From positions 1 through 22,715 of the forward strand of contig DJEW01000021.1 in the NCBI GenBank assembly GCA_002431965.1: a DNA stretch of 22,715 nucleotides. Reading direction: 5' to 3'. The notes below the pieces were generated by a model. The model was not told the DNA's origin. It searched no databases and saw only the letters and a list, made by a program, of their open reading frames with translations. Position 1 is the stretch's first letter; each line of letters opens with the position of its first letter. The position numbers and the translations under genes were made by a program. Source of the stretch: Clostridiales bacterium UBA5888. GTDB lineage: Bacteria; Bacillota; Clostridia; Oscillospirales; Oscillospiraceae. This document shows positions 1 through 8,305 of the stretch, in pieces.

Positions 1-159
1 TTCTATGAGGCGATGGAGGAAATTCTTCCTGACATGAAGCTCTATATCGTAGACGCCAATACCGGCGTGCAGACGGCGCTGCCGCTCGAGCCCTTCGCCG
101 AGATCAATACCGCAAATACAGCCGCGCAGACCACTACGGAAGGAGGCGCGTCCAATTGA
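1..159 (+). CDS. hflK: HflK C-terminal fragment (SPFH-family membrane protease modulator), 5' end outside window
   Basis: An open frame from base 1 to a TGA at 157-159 encodes the last 52 residues of a protein. It begins FYEAMEEILPDMKLYIVDAN, which resembles the conserved tail of HflK, where a phrase like 'MEEVLPNMKIYIVD' follows the coiled coil. The rest is a poorly conserved Thr/Ala-rich tail. HflK pairs with HflC in a membrane complex that surrounds and modulates the FtsH protease (established for the family). The stop overlaps the hflC start, as expected for a co-transcribed hflK-hflC pair. The fragment is short, so the name rests largely on the neighbour. Confidence 0.85.
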   Translation, partial: FYEAMEEILPDMKLYIVDANTGVQTALPLEPFAEINTANTAAQTTTEGGASN

Positions 160-1028
160 AAAAAGCAGTGAAGATCATCATCCCCGCCCTTCTGGTTCTG
201 GCGCTTATCGTCGTTCTCGCCGGAAGCCTCGTCGTGACGCAGCCGGACGAGTATACGATCATCAAGCAGTTTGGAGCCGTCGTGAAGATCGTCGACCAGC
301 CGGGGCTTTCTTTCAAGACGCCCTTTGTCCAGTCGGCCAGCACCCTTCCCAAAACGGAAATGCTCTATGACTTAGCCGCCAGCGACGTCATTACGTCCGA
401 CAAAAAATCGATGGTCGCCGACAGCTTCGTCCTATGGAAAGTCGACGATCCGCTCAAATTCATCCAGACGCTCTCCGGCAGCGTTGCGAACGCAGAGTAT
501 CGCATTGACACGGTCGTCTACAACAGTCTCAAGACTGTGATAAGCTCCATGAAGCAGGAGGCAGTGATCTCCGGGCGCGACGGCGAGCTTGCCGCGAAGA
601 TAATGGAGAACGTCGGCACGACGTTTGATAAATACGGCATCACGGTGCTCGCCATAGAGACCAAGCGCATTGACCTGCCGGACGAAAACAAGGCGGCGGT
701 ATATGAGCGCATGATCTCAGAGCGCGGCAACATCGCCGCCTCCTTCGCCGCCGAGGGCGAGGCGGAGGCAAAGCAGATACGGAACGAGGCGGATAAATCC
801 GTCACCATCACACTTTCTGAAGCGAAGGCGCAGGGCGAAAAGCTCAAGGCGGAGGGCGAGGCGGAATATATGCGCATCCTCTCCGAGGCGTATGATACGC
901 CCGCCGAAGCGGATTTCTACGAGTTTATGCGCGCGCTGGACATGGCGAAGAGCTCCCTCACCACCGGGGACAAGACGCTTGTCGTCTCCTCCAATTCGCC
1001 GCTGGCGCAGGTATTCATGATAAACTGA
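156..1028 (+). CDS. hflC: HflC, SPFH/band-7 protease modulator
   Basis: The product has 290 residues. It has one N-terminal membrane helix (about 6-27), then a band-7/SPFH domain (about 28-190) beginning VVTQPDEYTIIKQFGAVVKI, which is typical of HflC. The conserved stretch ERMISERGNIAASFAAEGEAEAKQIRNEAD is present in overlapping form, followed by an Ala/Glu-rich coiled coil (about 190-245). The hflK-hflC order and the length near the usual 290-330 residues fit HflC, which with HflK controls FtsH access to membrane substrates. The start is TTG at 156: it overlaps the hflK stop (TTGA) and has AGGAGG at about 141-146. No ATG near the N terminus would keep the membrane helix. A strong terminator follows the gene. 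Confidence 0.92.
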   Translation: MKKAVKIIIPALLVLALIVVLAGSLVVTQPDEYTIIKQFGAVVKIVDQPGLSFKTPFVQSASTLPKTEMLYDLAASDVITSDKKSMVADSFVLWKVDDPLKFIQTLSGSVANAEYRIDTVVYNSLKTVISSMKQEAVISGRDGELAAKIMENVGTTFDKYGITVLAIETKRIDLPDENKAAVYERMISERGNIAASFAAEGEAEAKQIRNEADKSVTITLSEAKAQGEKLKAEGEAEYMRILSEAYDTPAEADFYEFMRALDMAKSSLTTGDKTLVVSSNSPLAQVFMIN

Positions 1029-1060
1029 CATTTAACAGCATACAGTAACGCATACACCAC

Positions 1061-1098
1061 AGCTCCTGGGTCTGATCAGACCCGGGAGCTGCTTTTTA
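1061..1098 (+). terminator. Rho-independent terminator after hflKC
   Basis: Arms AGCTCCTGGGTC (1061-1072) and GACCCGGGAGCT (1079-1090) pair over 12 positions with one G-T. The loop is TGATCA, and GCTTTTTAT follows. The T-run is on the + strand side, so it ends the hflKC transcript. The convergent export operon stops at 1099, right beside it, and the hairpin may also act on that strand, where no T-run is seen. Confidence 0.9.
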
Positions 1099-3240
1099 TC
1101 ATCCCGCGAAGTTATATTTTATCGTGTCGGCATAGCGGTAATAGTATTCGCCGCCCTCAGCAATGCCGGAGAGTATCTCGACATGTTCCCCGTCCGACAG
1201 CCCGGTCGTGACGTACACGGGATCGGTCAGCTCGTCATTGCGCTTATCATACCCGGTGTAGACGAATACGCCGGAGGCGTCCTCGTTGAGCGCTGCGGCG
1301 GGGATGATGACAACGTCCTCGCGCTTTTCCACCGCGCGGCACACTGAAGCGGTCATGCCCGTGAGCATGTCTTCGCTGCGCGGAACGGTGACGGTAACGC
1401 TGTACTTTGTGCTGCCGCCGTCGTTCTCGCCCGTGGGGTCGATGGCGGTTATCTCGCCCTCGACGCCCTGACCGGGCAGTGCGTCGAACGTCACGCTGAC
1501 GCTCTGCCCCACGGCAAGCGCGCGTATGTCCAGCTCGTCCACGGTGACGGCGATCTCCGCCGTGTCATACGGCGTGAGCGTGCAGAGGGTCGTCTCCTCC
1601 ATGGTGTAGTCGGCGGCGCTGTCGCTCTGCGCCGAGGCGGAGGCGTCCGTGCCGCCCGCCATGCCGCCGCTCATCCCGCCGGACATGCCGCCCATCGCGC
1701 TGCCCGCACCCGGCTGCTCGCCGCCCTCCTGCGAGGGAACGTCGGAAGAGCTTTGATAGACGCTTGCGCTCACGAGCGTGCCGTTTTCAAACCGCAGGGC
1801 GAGAATGTCGCCCTGCTTTATGCTGAGCGGGTCGGTGCTGCCGGTCTTGCCGGTGAGGTCGGACGTGCTGACGGTGAGCTCGCCGCCGTCGTAGGCGATG
1901 ACGAGCGTGTGCGTGCCGTCGCCGTTGTCGGTGACGCTACTGACGCGCCCGATGTAATCCACGGCCGTCGTGCCGGGTTCCGGCGTTTCACCGCCGGAGC
2001 CGCCCCCGGTCTCGCCCCCGCTCTCTCCTCCGGCCTCACCGCCTTCGCCGCCCGAGGACTCGTCTTCGGCAGGGGAGGAGGCGGTAGCGTCTCCGGTGTC
2101 GGAGAGCAGGAGCAGCCTTGCAGAACGCTTATTCTCGGCGGCGAGGAGCAGCTGGGCTGGGGAGTATGCCGCGCCCGTGTACGCCATGGCGGATGCCGTC
2201 ACGGTGGAGGCGCTCACTGAGCTGCCCGCACTGTCGCCGTCATCGTTCACAATGTCCTCGTTCAGCTCCGTCACGCGCCCGGCGGTATCTGCGCTGATGC
2301 CGCCAGTCTCATACGCGGCGAAGAGATCCTGCAGCTCGTCCTCCAGCTCGCGCCGCCGGTCGAGCAGTGTGGCATAACGCCCGGAATACTCGGTGTCTTT
2401 GAGCGTGATAAGGGCGTTTGTCGCGCTGACGGGGGCGTTGACGCTCACGTTCACGCTTGACACCGTCCCCGTAAAGCCGGTCACGCGAAGCTCGCTGTGG
2501 ATATAGAGCGTCCCGCTGCCGACGCTCTCGCCGTCGAGCAGCACTTCCGCCGTGTCTCCGGGGAGCGCCGTCTCGTCCGTGAGCGTCACGGTCGCAGCCC
2601 CATCGGAAACGGCGCTGACATGCCCGGACTGTTCCGTTCCGTCCGGCAGCACCACTGTCACCGCCGCGCCGAGCGGCAGAACGTCGGTCTCAATGTCCAC
2701 CGCCATCAGCCCGTCGAGCGAGAGGAGCATAAGCGCGCCGTGCTCGCTCATCGTCTCCGCCACGCTCGCGCCCGCCTCAGCGTATATCGCCTTGACGCGC
2801 CCCTCGCGCGTCGCGCGGATGGAGTTGTCCACCGTGTCATACCGGCTGGACTGTATTGCGCTGTCGAGCGTTTTTATAAGGTCGTTAACGTCCTCTATCG
2901 CGGCGAGGACGGAGCTTTTGTCCACTGTCGCGATAAGCTGACCCGCTTCAACGTAGTCTCCCTCGCTCACCGTCCAGCCCGTCAGCTCCACATCGCCCGC
3001 GAGCGTGATGCTCCGGCTGCCGGAATCGGCAAGCGTTCCGCCGGTGATGAGCTCGCGCGTAACGCTGCCGCGCTCCGCCGTTGCGGAGATAAGCTCCGTC
3101 ACGACCTCCTCCGAGCTCTCCGGCATACGGGCGCGTGTGCGCGGGATGAGCACGAGCGAGAGAATGATGCACACCGCCGTCACGAGCGCCGCGGCGGAGA
3201 TGATAAGCTTTTTCTTTCCGTATTTTTTCAGTATATTCAC
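1099..3240 (-). CDS. Second MacA/YknX-like efflux adaptor with inserted domain and glycine-rich linkers
   Basis: The product has 713 residues, while MacA/YknX-type adaptors are usually about 350-450. A cytoplasmic basic N terminus and one membrane helix (about 11-32) precede biotinyl-lipoyl-like parts: SEGDYVEAGQLIATVD near 92-107, and a second half near 255-280. Residues 145-185 (GRVKAIYAEAG...LLSLDGLMAVDIETD) closely match the same region of the other adaptor of the operon. A Gly/Glu/Ser linker (about 388-422), a separate domain of about 75 residues (425-498) and a Gly/Met-rich linker (about 505-531) interrupt the usual layout. The beta-barrel and membrane-proximal domains follow (about 545-713). 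The GTG start at 3240 is preceded by GGAGG and lies 3 bases after the permease stop. It probably joins the permease to extracellular substrate handling. The substrate is unknown. Confidence 0.82.
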   Translation of the reverse strand: MNILKKYGKKKLIISAAALVTAVCIILSLVLIPRTRARMPESSEEVVTELISATAERGSVTRELITGGTLADSGSRSITLAGDVELTGWTVSEGDYVEAGQLIATVDKSSVLAAIEDVNDLIKTLDSAIQSSRYDTVDNSIRATREGRVKAIYAEAGASVAETMSEHGALMLLSLDGLMAVDIETDVLPLGAAVTVVLPDGTEQSGHVSAVSDGAATVTLTDETALPGDTAEVLLDGESVGSGTLYIHSELRVTGFTGTVSSVNVSVNAPVSATNALITLKDTEYSGRYATLLDRRRELEDELQDLFAAYETGGISADTAGRVTELNEDIVNDDGDSAGSSVSASTVTASAMAYTGAAYSPAQLLLAAENKRSARLLLLSDTGDATASSPAEDESSGGEGGEAGGESGGETGGGSGGETPEPGTTAVDYIGRVSSVTDNGDGTHTLVIAYDGGELTVSTSDLTGKTGSTDPLSIKQGDILALRFENGTLVSASVYQSSSDVPSQEGGEQPGAGSAMGGMSGGMSGGMAGGTDASASAQSDSAADYTMEETTLCTLTPYDTAEIAVTVDELDIRALAVGQSVSVTFDALPGQGVEGEITAIDPTGENDGGSTKYSVTVTVPRSEDMLTGMTASVCRAVEKREDVVIIPAAALNEDASGVFVYTGYDKRNDELTDPVYVTTGLSDGEHVEILSGIAEGGEYYYRYADTIKYNFAG

Positions 3241-3243
3241 CGT

Positions 3244-4446
3244 TCACCCTCCGTAGTGCAGCGCGTCTATCGGCTTCATCTTTGCCGCCTTGTTCGCAGG
3301 GTACAGCCCGAAGCCCACGCCGATGGCAAAGCAGAACAAAACCGCGATCAGCACGACCGTTCCGTTCATTTTGAATGTCATGTCAAGGCTCGACACCACC
3401 ACGCCTATCACCTGCAGAACGCCCCAGGACAGCAGTATGCCGATCATGCACCCAAGCATGCACAGCACCACGCTCTCCATGAGAAACTGCTGCAATATTG
3501 CGCCGCGTGTCGCGCCGATTGCCTTGCGTATGCCGATCTCGCGCGTGCGCTCCGTCACGGTGACGAGCATGATGTTCATTATGCCTATGCCGCCCACGAT
3601 GAGCGAGATGGCCGCGATGCCGCCGAGGAGTATCGTCAGCACGGAAGTTATGCTCGACATTGTGTCCTCCAGCGCGTCCTGCGTCTCGACGGAAAATGCG
3701 TCGTCATCCTGCATGAAGCGTTCATAGAGTATGGCGTAAATGGCGGCGTTTGCCGCCTCTACCGTGCCGTCCGGCTCGGCGGAGACATAGAAGGAATCCA
3801 CAGTGGACGGTACGTCCGTGCTCAGCCGCACAAGCGAGGTATAAGGTATGTACACCGCAAGCGAGCCGCTGCCGAACACAGCCGTGAGCGAATCGTCGTT
3901 GTCCTCGAGTATGCCGACGACAGTGTATTTTACGCCGTTTATGCCCAGCTCTTCGCCCAGACAGTCGCGGTAGCCGATAAGCTCCGTTGCGGCGTTCTCG
4001 TTGAGCACGCATATGTTGGTCGCGTTGTCCACGTCCGCGGTCTTTATGTACCGCCCCAGCAGCATGCTCAGCCCCTGAATGTCGTAATATGCCGCTGTTG
4101 TGCCGTAAAGCTGCACGGTTTCGCTTGTCGCGCCGTATTTGGCGGCGGCGCTCTCGCTCCGCCATGCCGCGATCTGCCCTATGCCGTCCGTCTGCGTCCA
4201 TTCGGCGAGATCGTCCATGCCCACGGGGTAGCCCTTGTCGTCCGACACGGTCACGGTCAGAAGATTCGTGCCGAGGGCGGAGATGGTGTCCGTCACGGTG
4301 CTCGTCGCGCCGTTGACAAGGCTGACGAGTATCACGAGCGCCATAACGCCGATGATGATGCCCAGCATCGTCAGAAACGCGCGCATTTTGCTGCCGCTTA
4401 TGCTTTTTAGCGCCATGCGCAGCGACTGCATCAGTTGATCCGCCAT
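3244..4446 (-). CDS. MacB/FtsX-family ABC transporter permease
   Basis: The product has 400 residues with the MacB plan. One membrane helix lies near 24-46 (MRAFLTMLGIIIGVMALVILV). A large extracytoplasmic domain follows (about 47-265), then three C-terminal helices (about 268-300, 325-350 and 363-383). The conserved FtsX stretch TERTREIGIRKAIGATRGAIL is at about 298-318, and the end PANKAAKMKPIDALHYGG is family-typical. In this mechanotransmission family, ATP hydrolysis drives movements of the extracytoplasmic part rather than moving substrate through a wide channel. The ATG is preceded by GGAGGTGAAATAAA, and only one base separates it from the ATPase stop, so translation is coupled. Likely exports a peptide, antibiotic or lipid-like molecule; the substrate cannot be read from sequence. 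Confidence 0.92.
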   Translation of the reverse strand: MADQLMQSLRMALKSISGSKMRAFLTMLGIIIGVMALVILVSLVNGATSTVTDTISALGTNLLTVTVSDDKGYPVGMDDLAEWTQTDGIGQIAAWRSESAAAKYGATSETVQLYGTTAAYYDIQGLSMLLGRYIKTADVDNATNICVLNENAATELIGYRDCLGEELGINGVKYTVVGILEDNDDSLTAVFGSGSLAVYIPYTSLVRLSTDVPSTVDSFYVSAEPDGTVEAANAAIYAILYERFMQDDDAFSVETQDALEDTMSSITSVLTILLGGIAAISLIVGGIGIMNIMLVTVTERTREIGIRKAIGATRGAILQQFLMESVVLCMLGCMIGILLSWGVLQVIGVVVSSLDMTFKMNGTVVLIAVLFCFAIGVGFGLYPANKAAKMKPIDALHYGG

Positions 4447-4447
4447 T

Positions 4448-5116
4448 TTATTTCACCTCCGTCAGCTTTCCGTCGAGTATATGTACGCTGCGCCCTGCCT
4501 GCGCGGCGACAGTGTCGTCGTGCGTGATGAGCACGATGGTGTTGCCCTGCCGGTGCAGCTCGTGGAATATCTCCATTATTTCTTTCGTCGTCTTTGAATC
4601 GAGGTTGCCCGTCGGCTCGTCGGCAAGGATCAGCGACGGGCGCGTGACTATCGCGCGGGCGATCGCAACGCGCTGCTGCTGCCCGCCGGACAGCTCCGTG
4701 GGAAAGTGGTTGGCGCGGTGCTCAAGATCAACGCGGCGCAGCGCCGCCACCGCGCGCTCGGCGCGCTCCGCCTTCTTCACACCCTGGTATATCAGCGGCA
4801 GCTCCACGTTCTCTTCTGCCGTCAGCTTCGGGATGAGGTTGAAGCTCTGGAACACGAAGCCTATCTTGCGGTTTCTTATGTGGGCAAGGTCGTTTTCGGA
4901 GTAGTCCTCTATGGGCGTGCCGTCCAGCAGATACTCTCCGCTGTCCGCGGTGTCCAGACAGCCGATGATGTTCATCAGCGTGGATTTGCCGCTGCCTGAC
5001 GGACCGATTATGCCCACAAATTCTCCCGGCGCGACATGCAGATTTGCATGGTCAAGAGCGTGAACCTCCTCATCGCCGATGCGGTAGGTCTTCGAAAGGT
5101 CGGTTATGCGTATCAT
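4448..5116 (-). CDS. MacB/LolD/YknY-type ABC transporter ATPase
   Basis: The product has 222 residues, the standard size for a stand-alone LolD/YknY ATPase. Walker A is GPSGSGKST (38-46), the Q-loop glutamine is at 90 (FVFQSFNLIP), the signature LSGGQQQR is at 142-149, Walker B is LILADEPTGNLD (162-173) with the catalytic Glu at 167, and the H-loop His is at 199. NLIPKLTAEENVELPLIYQGV is the family-typical helical segment. All catalytic residues are intact. A GAGGTG ribosome site sits 5 bases before the ATG. The gene lies between adaptor 1 (11-base gap) and its permease (1-base gap), so it powers this exporter, not the sugar importer further on. Confidence 0.96.
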   Translation of the reverse strand: MIRITDLSKTYRIGDEEVHALDHANLHVAPGEFVGIIGPSGSGKSTLMNIIGCLDTADSGEYLLDGTPIEDYSENDLAHIRNRKIGFVFQSFNLIPKLTAEENVELPLIYQGVKKAERAERAVAALRRVDLEHRANHFPTELSGGQQQRVAIARAIVTRPSLILADEPTGNLDSKTTKEIMEIFHELHRQGNTIVLITHDDTVAAQAGRSVHILDGKLTEVK

Positions 5117-5127
5117 ACCGTCACCTC

Positions 5128-6813
5128 TCAGCCCATGCCGGGTCCACCGCCGCCTGGCATTCCGCCGCCGGGCATGCCACCTCCGCCGCCACCGCCGGGG
5201 AAGTCACCGGACGGCATTCCGCCGCCGCCAAAGTCGCCGCCGGGCATGCCGAACGAGAAGCTGTTGTCTTCCTTTTCGATGTAGTACACCGTGTCGCCCT
5301 CGCTTAGCCCGGAGAGTATCTCGGCGTAGCTGGAGTTCGTTATGCCGACCGTCACCTCGACCATTCCGCCGAGCGTGCCGCTCTCCTCGTCGCAGGAGGT
5401 ATATACATAGTACCCGCTTGACGAGCGGTTCACCGCATCGGCGGGGATGAGCAGCGCGTCCTCCACGCCCTCTATGCTTATTGTCGCGGACGCGGACATG
5501 CCGGAGAGCATGCCGTCCGCCTTGGGGATGCTCACCTCGGCGGTGTACACCGTCACGCCGGAGGAGCTTGTCCCTGCACGGTCTATGCCCGTCACAGTGC
5601 CTGTGAACGTCTCACCGTCGATCGCGTCCACGCTCACCTCGGCGCTCTGCCCGATGCTGACGGAGAGTATCTCCGTTTCGTCAACAGTCACGGACATGGA
5701 CATGGTTTTGTCCGGGCTGAGCGTGATGGACTGCGTTTCGTCTTCCGCCGTGCTGGTGCCGGTACTGTCTGTCGACACTGTGGATGCGGATGAAGCGCTT
5801 TTCTTCTCATCTGCCGTCTCGGCATTTACGGCGATGACCGTGCCGCTGGATTCCGCGCACAGCGCGCCTTCATTATATATGTTGATGAGCGTTTTCAGCG
5901 TGCCCTCAAGCTCACTGCGCTGGGAGAGCAGCTCGTTGTACTCCGCACCCGTCGCTGTATCGGACAGCGTCATGAGCGTCGCGCCCGCACCGACTGCGCT
6001 GCCCTCCGCCACGGACACGTAAGCGACAGTGCCCGTGTAGCCAACTATCTTCAGCTCGTCATGGATGTACGCCTCGCCCGTGCCAAGCTCGCTGCCGTCC
6101 GCGGAACAGACCGTGACGCTCTCGCCGTAAAGTACGCTCGCGTCGCTCACGAGAACTGTGGCGGTGCTGCCGGTGACGTCGGACACGGTCGCGTCCAGCG
6201 CTGTGCCGGAGGCTGTCACGGCGGAGAGCGCGTCGCCTTCTGTCAGACCATCCGCGTCAATGTCAACCGCCATATACCCGTCGAGCGAGAGAAGCGCGAG
6301 CGCGCCGTATTTATACATCAGCGCCGCCACGTTGTCGCCGGAGGCGGCGTACACCTTCTTCACCCGCCCGGAGACGGACGAGGAGATGTAACCCGCTGTG
6401 CTCGTGTTTGCGGCCGAGGCGAGCTTTGTGTCGACAGACGCGATCTCGTCGTTCACGTCGCTCATCGCGGCGAGAACCGTGCCGAGATCGACCTCGGCGA
6501 GCACGTCTCCCGCTTCAACCTTGTCGCCCGCACTGACGGGTATGTCCGTCAGCTCCACGCCGGAGGGAATCTCCAGCGTCTCCACGTCGTCGTCGCTCAG
6601 CCGCCCCGAACCGTATACCGAGGTGCTTATGCTGCCGCGCGTGACCGCGGCGGAGCTTATCTCTGTGTCATTCTGCCGCCCGAACTGGCTCGCCACGCGG
6701 GAACGGAGCCAGAGTGCCAGCCCCGTCAGCGCCGCGATGGCGATAACGGCGATTATGATGATCTTCCTCAGCTTTTCCCGGCTGAGCTTTACTTTGCGCC
6801 TGTCGTTAGTCAT
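5128..6813 (-). CDS. First MacA/YknX-like efflux adaptor with Gly/Met/Pro-rich tail
   Basis: The product has 561 residues and is the first gene of the four-gene export operon. A basic N terminus (1-18) and a membrane helix (about 18-37) are followed by a lipoyl-like half, VSAGDKVEAGDVLAEVDLGTV (93-113). Next come GRVKKVYAASGDNVAALMYKYGALALLSLDGYMAVDIDAD (149-188, quoted here only to mark the region shared with the other adaptor), a second lipoyl half (about 258-283), a Ser/Thr linker (about 338-360) and beta-barrel plus membrane-proximal domains (about 365-515). The C terminus (about 522-561) is almost only Gly, Met, Pro and some Asp/Phe. ATG at 6813 is preceded by AAAGGAG. Paralogous to the 713-residue adaptor at the operon's other end; which one contacts the permease is unknown. 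Confidence 0.85.
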   Translation of the reverse strand: MTNDRRKVKLSREKLRKIIIIAVIAIAALTGLALWLRSRVASQFGRQNDTEISSAAVTRGSISTSVYGSGRLSDDDVETLEIPSGVELTDIPVSAGDKVEAGDVLAEVDLGTVLAAMSDVNDEIASVDTKLASAANTSTAGYISSSVSGRVKKVYAASGDNVAALMYKYGALALLSLDGYMAVDIDADGLTEGDALSAVTASGTALDATVSDVTGSTATVLVSDASVLYGESVTVCSADGSELGTGEAYIHDELKIVGYTGTVAYVSVAEGSAVGAGATLMTLSDTATGAEYNELLSQRSELEGTLKTLINIYNEGALCAESSGTVIAVNAETADEKKSASSASTVSTDSTGTSTAEDETQSITLSPDKTMSMSVTVDETEILSVSIGQSAEVSVDAIDGETFTGTVTGIDRAGTSSSGVTVYTAEVSIPKADGMLSGMSASATISIEGVEDALLIPADAVNRSSSGYYVYTSCDEESGTLGGMVEVTVGITNSSYAEILSGLSEGDTVYYIEKEDNSFSFGMPGGDFGGGGMPSGDFPGGGGGGGMPGGGMPGGGGPGMG

Positions 6814-6823
6814 GATGGTCTCC

Positions 6824-6848
6824 TTTGGAATAGGATTTGGAATAGGAT
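6824..6848. repeat. Two tandem 12-bp repeats in the adaptor 1 leader
   Basis: TTTGGAATAGGA occurs twice in tandem (6824-6835 and 6836-6847, + strand), immediately upstream of and touching the ribosome binding site of the minus-strand export operon. The repeat unit keeps a period of 12. It may be simple slippage or may tune translation. No convincing minus-strand promoter with good -35 and -10 boxes could be picked in 6849-6950. Confidence 0.6.
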
Positions 6849-6947
6849 ATAGTCCGTATAATATCTGCCCGACCTGAAAGCAGACTTAAAGCAAACAAAG
6901 GAAAATCATAAATATTCTGTAAACACCCCTGATTCGCTCACGCATGC

Positions 6948-6976
6948 TTGCTATGCCGGTGCGGGTGTGGTATAAT
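6948..6976 (+). promoter_or_regulatory. SigA-type promoter of the aminopeptidase operon
   Basis: TTGCTA (6948-6953), a 17-base spacer and a perfect TATAAT (6971-6976) precede the aminopeptidase. The transcription start would fall near 6983. The leader is about 48 bases and ends in the GAGGAG ribosome site (7020-7025). No stronger + strand promoter is seen in this gap. Confidence 0.8.
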
Positions 6977-6979
6977 TAC

Positions 6980-6997
6980 ATGATAATCATGATAATT
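6980..6997. repeat. ATGATAAT direct repeat at the predicted transcription start (candidate operator)
   Basis: Two head-to-tail copies, ATGATAATC (6980-6988) and ATGATAATT (6989-6997), lie just after the -10 box. The first also forms a small palindrome ATGAT-A-ATCAT (6980-6990). TGATAAT equals one half of the Bacillus-type Fur box (TGATAATNATTATCA), but the second half does not match well. It is therefore only a candidate repressor site of unknown regulator. Confidence 0.4.
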
Positions 6998-7030
6998 CAG
7001 GTATAGTAATACATTTTATGAGGAGTTACT

Positions 7031-8269
7031 ATGGACACGAAAAAGCTGCGCGCTTATGCAAAGCTCATCGCGCGAATGGGCGTCAATGTTCAGCCGGGGC
7101 AGGAGGTCGTCATACGCACCGAGCCGGAGCAGACGGATTTTCTTGAAATACTAATCGACGAATGCTACCGTGCGGGCGCCGGCAAGGTCAGCGTCGAGTG
7201 GCGCTTTGCTCCCGCGCTGCGGCTGGACATAAAATACCAGAGCGATGAAACGCTCGGCACGGTCGAACCGTGGGCGGAGCAGCGCCTGCGTGAGCGCGTT
7301 GAAAAGCTCCCCGCGAATATATATCTCGATTCCGACGATCCGGACGGTCTTTGCGGCGTTGATCAGGACAAATGGGCGCGCGCCCAGCGTGCGCGCTTTA
7401 AGGTGACAAAGCCGTACAGAGACGCGATGGAGAACAAATACCAGTGGTGCGTTGCGGCGGTGCCGGGGAAAATGTGGGCGCGCAAGGTTTTTCCGGGCTT
7501 GAGCGACGGCGAAGCCATTGAGCGGATGTGGCAGGAGATACTCCGCTGCTCCCGCGCCGACGGGGACGATCCCATTGCGGCGTGGCGCGCGCATAACGCC
7601 AACCTCAAGCGGCGCTGCGACTGGCTCAACTCGCTCAATCTCCGCCGGCTGAAATACCGCAGTGACAGCACCGGGACGGAGCTTTCCGTCGGGCTTATCC
7701 CCCAAATGCGCTTTATGGGCGGCGCGGAGGCGCTTGGCGGTTCGGGCGCGGAGTTCAACGCCAACATCCCGTCGGAAGAGGTTTTCACAACGCCCATGCG
7801 CGGCGATGTGGACGGGCTTGCCGTGGCGACGCGCCCGCTGTCATACCGCGGCGTACTGATCGAGGATTTTTCCGTCCGCTTCAAGGACGGGCGCGTCAGC
7901 GAGGTGCATGCCGGGAAAAACGAGGATGCGCTGCGCCTGATGGTGTCGATGGACGAGGGCGCGTCAATGCTGGGCGAGTGCGCGCTTGTGCCGTACAACA
8001 GCCCCATCCGAGAGAGCGGAATGCTCTTTTATTCCACGCTTTTTGACGAGAACGCCTCGTGCCATCTTGCGCTCGGCGAGGGGTACTCCAGCTGCCTTGA
8101 GGATGCAGGCAGCTATACGCCGGAGTCGGCGCGCGCCATAGGGGTGAACGAATCCATGATCCATGAGGACTTTATGATAGGCGCTCCGGATCTTTTCATC
8201 ACGGGCGTCACGGCGGATGGGCGCGAAGTGCCCATCTTCGTCAACGGCGACTGGGCGGATCAGGCGTAA
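7031..8269 (+). CDS. M29-family metallo-aminopeptidase (AmpS/PepS/aminopeptidase T)
   Basis: The product has 412 residues, the usual length of M29 aminopeptidases, and is cytoplasmic with no signal peptide. All expected metal ligands are visible: Glu250 (NIPSEEVFTTPMR), Glu316 (GECALVPYNSPI), His345 and Tyr352 (DENASCHLALGEGY), and His378 and Asp380 (IHEDFMIG). Spacing agrees closely with the ligands described for Thermus aminopeptidase T (250/316/345/352/376/378). It should remove N-terminal residues from short peptides with a two-metal (Co/Zn/Mn) centre. GAGGAG lies 5 bases before the ATG. It starts a three-gene + strand group; the 36-base gap to the membrane-protein gene suggests co-transcription, but the functional link is unclear. 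Confidence 0.95.
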   Translation: MDTKKLRAYAKLIARMGVNVQPGQEVVIRTEPEQTDFLEILIDECYRAGAGKVSVEWRFAPALRLDIKYQSDETLGTVEPWAEQRLRERVEKLPANIYLDSDDPDGLCGVDQDKWARAQRARFKVTKPYRDAMENKYQWCVAAVPGKMWARKVFPGLSDGEAIERMWQEILRCSRADGDDPIAAWRAHNANLKRRCDWLNSLNLRRLKYRSDSTGTELSVGLIPQMRFMGGAEALGGSGAEFNANIPSEEVFTTPMRGDVDGLAVATRPLSYRGVLIEDFSVRFKDGRVSEVHAGKNEDALRLMVSMDEGASMLGECALVPYNSPIRESGMLFYSTLFDENASCHLALGEGYSSCLEDAGSYTPESARAIGVNESMIHEDFMIGAPDLFITGVTADGREVPIFVNGDWADQA

Positions 8270-8305
8270 GCGGAGACCTGCTCTGGCTTAAAGGAGGATG
8301 AGAAC

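Noticed and set aside
2497..4410. A 637-codon open frame on the + strand
   Set aside because: It runs antisense to the second adaptor and permease, is rich in His, Arg and Ala without any fold or ribosome site, and arises from G+C-rich third positions of the real genes.
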